DNA of 64,000 nt from Episyrphus balteatus (lineage: Eukaryota; Arthropoda; Insecta; Diptera; Syrphidae), in contig NC_079135.1 in assembly GCF_945859705.1 (NCBI RefSeq), forward strand, positions 31,111,679-31,175,678, given 5' to 3'. The position numbers and the translations under genes are program-made. Shown piece by piece: positions 56,812 to 64,000 of the stretch. The notes beneath the pieces were generated by a model that was given only the letters and a program-made list of their open reading frames with translations, ran no database searches and was not told the DNA's origin. The stretch's first letter is position 1. Every line of letters starts with the position of its first letter.

Positions 56812-59094
56812 TTATATATCTTAAAGAGTCGAATCCTCAAGTTCATCTCTAATGAATTTATTAAAACACTATTTTCACAGTTACTTTTGCGAAACTTCTA
56901 CTCTAGGAAGCATTATGCGGGTTCAGAACAAACCAAACCTATTTTCTACTTATTTACCATGTGCTGATTCTATACATAAAATACCTGTAAAAAAAAAACT
57001 TTTAACAACAAAAAGTTTATGCTAGCACTTAAATTACTCAACAAAATAACCTGCCAAATTATTTGTGTCTTTATCGAGTATGCGCCTTTGGGACAGAACC
57101 GTTTTATGGTATTTGCTTCGTAAATAACAACATTTTACGTGATATTGCTCTCTCGTCAGCGTCAAAACAAATAGCCTGGTGACTTTTACGACTTCAATTC
57201 AACCTGCCTTCTTCTGATCAGTCTTTAAAGTCAGCTGTGCTATTTGATATGGAGTTCTGATGCGGTGGTTATTTTTGGGACCATCACAACATGACGTGTG
57301 CGATGAAACCGGAACTCTCAATTGGCTTTCTGTGGCGGCATCTTATATAGGTATGAAGATAAAATGTGAATCCGACTTCACTCAGAAGAGAGCCTTGTTC
57401 AATTGCGCTGATCCTATATTCTTAAGCCATCATCATCCAGGCTTGATTGAAGCTGGAGGTGGATTTTGATGAGCACATGATCATAAAACTTAATGCCAAC
57501 CCGGGTGTGTGATCATTTTATATCTGCAAAGACTAAAAAAAAACCAACTTCCAACAACAACGACGGCTTGGATAAACATGGCGAACAGCAGGAACCATTT
57601 TGAAGTGTGATCCCATTAGTTTGGCATTTTGTCCATGTTGTTGTTGTTGTGGTCGGTTTTTTTCTTTTCCTGCGGTGGAATGGAACTGTTTTAACGAAAA
57701 AGTGATTAAGACTTAAGTATCATTTAGCTGACATCTTTATACGTGATTTTGTGTTCCACAGTTGGTGGGTTTAGTTCTTTCCCCGAGACCGAAACTCAAA
57801 CTCAGGGAAAAGGTATCCCCGCAATCACTCTAAAGAAAACCTAAATAGAATAGAGGAAGAGGAGGTAACATGGGGAAGCACCATTATTCGTTCATTCGTC
57901 TGCGTCCATCTATGGTGTATATTCTCTTCATTCGTGATGCAGGTGAAGTGCTAACCAAGCATTGCAATCAAATTACCATCTTATAGGTTGAATGTGAAGG
58001 CGGGTGTTGCGCGGCAATGATGCGACGCGACGCGAAGCGCGGACTCTCTGGTTGCGAGTTCCGCCACTTGACAGTTATGTGTATGTATGCGGATGATTCT
58101 AGATTCCATGGCTCATAAAATGCAAAATGCATCGTGTCGTGGACTCATTATGTGGTGTCTTTTGGGGGCCAGATATATAGACGACAATGATTACGATGAC
58201 GATGACGACGCACCAAGGCTTACATAGCCTCAGGGCACTCCAGAACTTCAGAAGATCGACCTTCATATTATGGAAGAATACTTGTTATTTTGTTTTTGTT
58301 TTGAGTTTTTTTAATCTTCTCGCGTTGTGTCGTCTGGGTGAGTTAATTGTTCTAATCTTGGGAGGGCTCAAGCCAAGTGATCGAGTAGCATCATTTTGTT
58401 TTTATTTTTGTTCAGTTTTCTTATTTTTTATCAACTGCCTTTATTTTGAGGGCAAATTCCTTTTTATTATGAATAAAGTCTTAAGTAAAAATAAAAACAA
58501 AACAAAATTCAACTTAATTTAGAAAAAAAAACAAGACAAGAAGACGTCTCAGGAAGGCGGAACGGAATTCGCATATAACGCGTCAACTTTTCCAGAAAAC
58601 CAGCCATCAACCATCAGAGTAGCTTGGATATTTTTTTTTTTTTTGTATTATTTTTATTTATTTTTTTTTTTATTTTAAAAGAAATTCATCTTAAGAGGTC
58701 GTAAATCAATCGAAGTTAATGAAACTCAAGTTTGAACGTATAATGGCCCATTGGTTGATCGTAAAATCACTATATACACGTCTACTGGTGGACGTGAATG
58801 AAAATTATTCTGAAGAAGATAGCTGCTACAGTTTGATATTGGCAGGAAAAAAAAAGAACTTCTGGAATACTTTAGCCAGAGAAACGGGTGTAAAATATTG
58901 TCTTGAGATCCTATAGCTGTGTTTATAATTTGAAATTTTCAAGCAAATTACTTCTACGAATAAAAAATCTAGATTTGTTGCTATAATAGTAAGTTGTGAT
59001 AATTTCATCACTTAAGTTTTTAGTTCAATATCAGTCAATTTCTAGCTATAGAAAAATATTTCTAAGACGTCAGCCATTTTAAAGAAGTTCTAAG
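56812..59094. other. Noncoding; GC-richer island at ~57050-58300
   Basis: Balanced composition with GTT and GAC trinucleotide runs (about 57640-57655 and 58185-58212). Frames of 69 and 111 codons (57260-57469, 58187-58522) show no recognisable domain. From 58500 the DNA is AT-rich again. No RNA gene seen. Confidence 0.5.
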
Positions 59095-59096
59095 TA

Positions 59097-59904
59097 GGGT
59101 AGAAGGGGGAGCATTTGCCAATGGGGTGCCTTTGCCAGCCCAGGTTTTTTTCCAAACCAAAAGAATATTAAATACCGAAAAATAATTTTCTGTTGCACAT
59201 TTATGATTGCAAACTTTCCACAAAGTTTGACAGCTTTTGGCTGGACACGAAATAAATTAGACGCTTGTTTTAGTTTTTTAATGTTGAGAACCAAAATATG
59301 AGGGTACATAAGCGTCGTAAATTTTTAATATTTGTCTTGTTAAATTACTTTGTCATACAAATATCTTTTGAAAATTATGTGTACTATGCTGTGTAGAAGT
59401 GATTTTTTTACTGTTTAACTTATAAAAAAGTTATAAGTAAATTTTCGAAAGATTAGCTTGTGGGGTACATTTGCCATTTGTTTTTGGGTAGGTTTTGCTC
59501 TGGCAAATGCACCCCATGGGGTACATTTGCCAGAAAGGAGCTTTTTCAAAAGAGGATGGCAGGATCCTACAAAATCAATCAGTTCTTCGTATTTTCAGCT
59601 AAAAAGAAGTTTTGTTTATGATTATTGGTTTTATTTGTATTAACTTTTATATTTAGGTAACTGGCAATCCCTACCCACCCCCGTGGCAAAGCCTCCCGCC
59701 TGGGGAGGCTTTGCCACATCACTTTTTGTTTTTTTGAATAAATTATTAAAAATAGAAACAATTAATATATCAGAATGAAAAAAATATTTAAGTGAAGATA
59801 ATAAGGTCAATAATAATATCAGATATAAAAAAATTAAAACAAACGTCAAAACTTTGCATTAAGTCAATTTTCCTAAATCCTGGCAAATCCTCCCCCTTCT
59901 ACCC
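59097..59904. mobile_element. 808-bp MITE of serial TTTGCCA hairpins, TA duplication
   Basis: Both ends begin GGGTAGAAGGGGGAG followed by C/G and ATTTGCCA, in inverted orientation, and TA flanks each (59095-59096, 59905-59906). Inside are two strong hairpins: 59500-59533 (stem CTGGCAAATGCACCCC, 15 of 16 pairs) and 59683-59717 (stem GTGGCAAAGCCTCCC, perfect 15 bp, 5-base loop). Further GGGGTACATTTGCCA words lie near 59462. The terminal word is thus repeated several times internally. It has no coding capacity. Confidence 0.8.
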
Positions 59905-59906
59905 TA

Positions 59907-61785
59907 ATTGTAAAGTAAATTTCTACAAGTTCAATTAATAAGGTCTTTAACTTGATCTTCTTTACAGTCAAAAACTTCTACGATGCATGGTGTTTGGTTT
60001 CCGGAGCTATACTTCAGCTTTCTCCAACTGTTTTTTTTTTTTTTTTCAGTTGCGCAAAATTTCTTCACCACGTGTGCTTTTCGGTTATTACGATTCCTAT
60101 CTAGTCTAGCCAGCAGGTTCAGTTGGCCATTGCTTAATTATTGAGCTCATTGGATTCTAGAAGTTTGAAAGCGGAGTTAATAACTCAAAACCATGTAGAG
60201 AAAAAAAAAAATTGAAGAACAAGTTCCGATTAGACCTAAAAAACAAACTGGACAGGAACTAAAAACCATTCCCATTGGTAGGGGTATCTTGTTAAAGAAG
60301 AGGAATAGCAGTGAGCAGCATATAAAACAGCAGTGATTAATAGCAGCTATTTAATCACTCTTTAAAAAGCAGTTAAAGTCTCAAATTACACTTGAAATTA
60401 CTTCTTAATTTCAAATATGATTGAAAAAAATGAAATAAAAATTTAAAAAGTAAGTTGCCATTTTCAGTTTCAATTATTGAGAAATAACTCCTTGAATGCC
60501 TGTACTGAAACAATGGTAATTCAAGTAAGTAAAACTTCTCTGTTTTGTTGTCAACTCGTTAAACTTTTCTGTCTTTGGTTTTTTCATTGTTAATCAAATC
60601 AATAGATATGAAGAACAGAATACACACAAAAAACCAGTGAACTTTTAAAGAGCCAAGAAAATATTCTGCTTTTTCTTATAAAAAGTAGTGAAATCTTTAA
60701 GAGCATCCAACATTTTTACTGTTCTCCCTTCCGGTTGACTTGATTGCTTCATGCTCATAAGAAAAAAAAAATCATGTGTGCAATTCACACGTAGTAGAAG
60801 TGAAACCTTAAAAAATCATTTTAAAAAAAAAAAAAAAAATTAAACCAATAAAAAACTTACAAAATTTTCCTAAAGAATAAAGCCATACTAAAATTTTTAC
60901 AATGCGCAAAAAGTATAAAAATAATTTAGTGAAATTAATCATTTTATCTTCTCAAACTATTAAATGCATTTTTTCAATAACAACCCATACAGAATTGTAT
61001 ACCATCTGAAAGCAACATCGGCAACAGATCTCCATAGGTGTTTTGAGGTATTTTTCAATTTTTTCAATTTAAGATTATGTAACTTGTAGAGCACGTACCG
61101 TTATGTGTGATATATCAAATAAAAGGTTATGTTATCAGCATGCGTATTAAAGTTAAATCAAATTTCTATGTGCACTAAATCAAAAGTTACAACAAGTGTA
61201 AAAAAAGAACAACTTTTTACCGTTATCTCAGAATTTTGAATATGAAATTAATTGAAATTTTGTACATTTATATTTAATTTAATTACATATCTACAGTACA
61301 AATTTCATTCATCTATCTATTAAAACAATCTATCAGTTATAACAAGTTGAATGTTCATGTCGCGTTTTCGTTTCATCTTGTTTCAAATCACTACGATACT
61401 AAAGAAGTTTTCACTTCAAAAAGAACACAGCAAATTAAATTGATTTTGATATATGTATGTAAGTCTTAGGACTGAGCATTGAAGAGCAATCGCAACTCTT
61501 CACTGCTCAATGGAAGAGCATAGTGAAAGCTCAGCTATCTCAATAGCAGCCTCTACCCATTGGAACCAATGAACTGATACCTAAAAAAATAGTTTTAGCC
61601 TGGGCAAGAATCGATATGAAAATAATACCTTTGACAAAAAAAACTTGATCTAACAACATAAAAGCTAAAATATTCTCAGCTTTATAGCTTCATCTAATTA
61701 ATCAACAAATCTAGTGAATCTCCATCTGTTAAAAACGTCCAACTGAGCGCTAATTAATCTAATTCTTAATTATAAAATCTGTTTT

Positions 61786-61818
<33 letters not shown>

Positions 61819-63114
61819 ACCCAATGGTCATTCATAAAAAAACCAAACTCTATCCCATAATTTTGAGGTTAATTCATAGATTACTTCTTGATTACGACTT
61901 GCGTTCATTATTTATTGCAGTCATTTTATGTGTCTTCAGGCGAAAGCTTTTCAACTTGTTTCGAGGCCAAATATTTAGGAATTCTCAGATATAAATAAAA
62001 ATAGAAAAATCAACGCTGCAAGTGGAATGCGCATAGACAACAAAATGAAGAAAAAAATTTTTGTTAAATTTTTTGGATTTATAGCTTTAGTGACAAAAAA
62101 AATATCTAAACTTTTAGGGAGAACCCCATGATACCTAAAATTAGTACTGTGGGATGCATATTTTTGTAGATATACAATATAAATTTCAAAACCCCATTGG
62201 TCACATTTTTATTGAGGTGGTCTTTTGTGCCTAGCCTGCAGATCTATGGCCATTTAATGATTCTTCATCATTCCATGATTTGCCTAATACATATACTTTT
62301 ATGGCCTGTGAAAGGTTTATCTCCTCAAATACTGTTTTTTTTTTTTTTTTTATTTGCTTTTTTGATTTGTTTCTTATTTTATTTTTTTTTAGAACCTGGA
62401 ACTTTTTTATATCAGCGAGTTTTAGTGCTTTTACGGTGCCACATGTTTACCATTTTTAATTAGTTTATATTGTGGGCAAAAGTTTTCGTTTTCTATTTTA
62501 TTTTTTATTTTGTTTTATTGTTGTTGTTTGATTGGGCTCTTTTGCTGCCAGTCAAACAGTGCGGTACCTACAGTTGATGGTGTTGGTGGTGGCGTCGGGC
62601 GGTTATTCTAACCTCTCTAACTGTCTAACGTAACATTACCTCTTGTTTAAAAATTTATACCTAATAGATCATTGTAGATTAGATTGTGTGTTTTTGTTTG
62701 CAGTTCATAGAGTTTGAAGTTTAATGGTTGGGCTTTAGTGTTCTTTTTTTGTTTTGGATTTTAAAGATAGAGATAGGTATCTTTTGTAATGTCTGGGAAG
62801 GTGGTCGTAAAATTGGCAGGAGCCAGGTGATTAATTTGTTTTTGAAAATCGACACTGAATGAAGAACATTCATTCTTGGGAAATCTGATTATGTGTTTTT
62901 TGTTTAGTGTTTTCATTAATAAATTTGTGTCTTTTTTTTTTTGTATTCTTCTATAGTTTTTGTATGTTCTAATTGAGGTAATGTAAGTGGTAAGAATTAG
63001 CTTCAGACATGTTTTTTTCACTATGTGAGGAATGTTTACAAAGTTTAAACAGATTTCATTTATTTTTATTGAAAATCGTATTATTCAAATCGTATTATTC
63101 AGCCCTATCCTAAG
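59907..63114. other. AT-rich noncoding DNA
   Basis: No gene recognised. A hairpin with 13-bp arms (12 of 13 paired, stem GAGCATTGAAGAG) and a 9-base loop lies at 61474-61508. A poly-T run of about 31 bases lies at about 61787-61815. An 86-codon minus-strand frame at 62761-63021 is unrecognised. Confidence 0.5.
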
Positions 63115-63480
63115 TTTCACGTGGAAATTTTTCCGCCCGAAATATTTTTGTTCACCAGAAATTTGAAAAGCTGCCGTTAGTTTCGCCCAAAGGGAATTTT
63201 ACATTTTCCTCTAAACTAGTTTCCTGTTCGGCACAAAAATTTAAGTGAGAAAACAAATATTGACTACCTAACATATTACATGACAAAAAAGTTTAAAAAG
63301 CGTGGAGTTTTCTGAACGTGAATAACTTTTCGCACGGAACTCAAAATAGGGGAAACATTAAATTCAATTTTTCCGGGTGGAATTTCGTTCATATGAAACT
63401 CACGATATTGCTGATTTTAAAAAGATACCTTAATTTAAGAAGAGCATCTTCTTGATTCTAAGTGCCTTATTTTTCTCAGT
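63115..63480. repeat. Patch of TTTCGC..GGAA-type inverted words, CAGTG end
   Basis: Contains repeated variants of a half-palindromic word (TTTTTCCGCCCGAAA, TTTCGCCCAAAGGGAA, TTTTCGCACGGAA, TTTTTCCGGGTGGAA). It ends in TTTTTCTCAGTGTA at about 63471-63484, matching the CAGTG-TA right end of the MITE at 40132. No left terminus is visible, so its extent is uncertain. The last bases of the window (TTTTTCGCACGAAATCGAAA) carry the same word. Confidence 0.35.
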
Positions 63481-63484
63481 GTAG

Positions 63485-64000
63485 AACAACTACCACAGGA
63501 ACCTACTGCTAACATAAATCTTAAAAAAGCCCAAGAACGCGTAAGGTGTACTTAACCAGTTAATTTAGATTTTAGCTTTCATATACAAAAAGACTGAAAG
63601 TGTGAAGGTTTTCTTTTTAAATTCCCACGCCTCGTAGAAACCATGAAATGAGTTTTTTTCGAAATACTACCAGCATATCAATATAAAACTTATTTATTTA
63701 CTAAATTTCTGTTCAAGCTTTTTTTGTAGATTTTCGATGTTGTAGTATTTGCATCGTATCCATTATCACAATTTTTTTCTTAAAATAAGTATTTATTAAA
63801 TAAAACTTATTCATTTTGACAAGTTCTTACTTTAACACACATAATATATGAACATAAATAAAAATGAGTAACTTTTTGCTCCAATTTAAATTTATTTCGA
63901 AAACAAAAAATAAATTAAAAAAAAATTAAATAACGTTGTAATAACTAATTATAAAAAATCGTTGCATGGCGTATGAGTGCTTTTTCGCACGAAATCGAAA
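63485..64000. other. AT-rich noncoding DNA at window end
   Basis: No gene or complete element seen. The final ~20 bases repeat the TTTCGCACGAAA word of the preceding patch. Confidence 0.5.

Overview
This window looks like a gene-poor stretch of an insect nuclear genome, most likely a fly (Diptera). The DNA is strongly AT-rich and full of A/T homopolymers, short microsatellites and trinucleotide runs such as CAA, GTC and CAT. It carries a non-LTR retrotransposon, a tRNA-derived SINE-like copy and several copies of a repeat resembling the dipteran mini-me/DINE-1 family. The dipteran assignment is inferred from repeat style, not from a host gene. I find no convincing host protein-coding gene, rRNA, snRNA or functional tRNA. 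The only well-supported coding regions are the open frames of one retrotransposon on the minus strand (51859-56811).

Layout. 1-9283 is AT-rich noncoding DNA with one small palindromic-word patch (2590-2902). 9284-12790 holds a 14-bp minisatellite abutting a 3.3-kb element with AGCTCA-rich terminal inverted repeats (TIRs) and an interior of six ~470-bp tandem monomers in a higher-order arrangement. 13325-14650 is a three-copy ~210-bp repeat split by a DINE-1-like element. 14651-17175 includes a GC-richer island. 17176-19468 is a cluster of small repeats: a 115-bp MITE, a ~1-kb fold-back and a SINE-like copy. 19469-24313 is the largest complex noncoding region and the best place to look for regulatory DNA. 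Another fold-back lies at 24314-24939. 28669-39246 mixes DINE-like copies, MITEs and inverted repeats with two GC-richer islands. 39727-47713 holds a near-perfect hairpin, two elements with CACTG termini and a 698-bp fold-back element with a 9-bp target-site duplication. 50737-56811 holds a second copy of the 1-kb fold-back's arm, then the retrotransposon. 59097-59904 is a MITE made of serial hairpins. The rest is AT-rich or mixed noncoding DNA.

Retrotransposon. The element keeps a long ORF1, an APE-type endonuclease and a reverse transcriptase with SPGPDG, DFSKAFD, PQGS and YADD motifs. It is 5'-truncated inside a PHD-like zinc finger of ORF1. ORF2 is split by one extra T in a T8 run. The finger, the APE domain and the lack of a recognisable RNase H suggest the CR1 group.

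Most interesting pattern. Several unrelated TIR or fold-back elements share one architecture: the terminal sequence is built from, or repeated inside as, many copies of an element-specific short word in both orientations. Clear cases are 9455-12790 (AGCTCA), 33865-34825 (GGGTAAG..GCGCGCA), 42403-43493 (TTCGTT..AACGAA), 47016-47713 (TCAAAATTCTGC) and 59097-59904 (TTTGCCA). Weaker cases are 2590-2902, 17331-17560, 40132-40569 and 63115-63480. This resembles Foldback and Tetris-like elements known in Drosophila, but here it recurs with different words in one 64-kb window.
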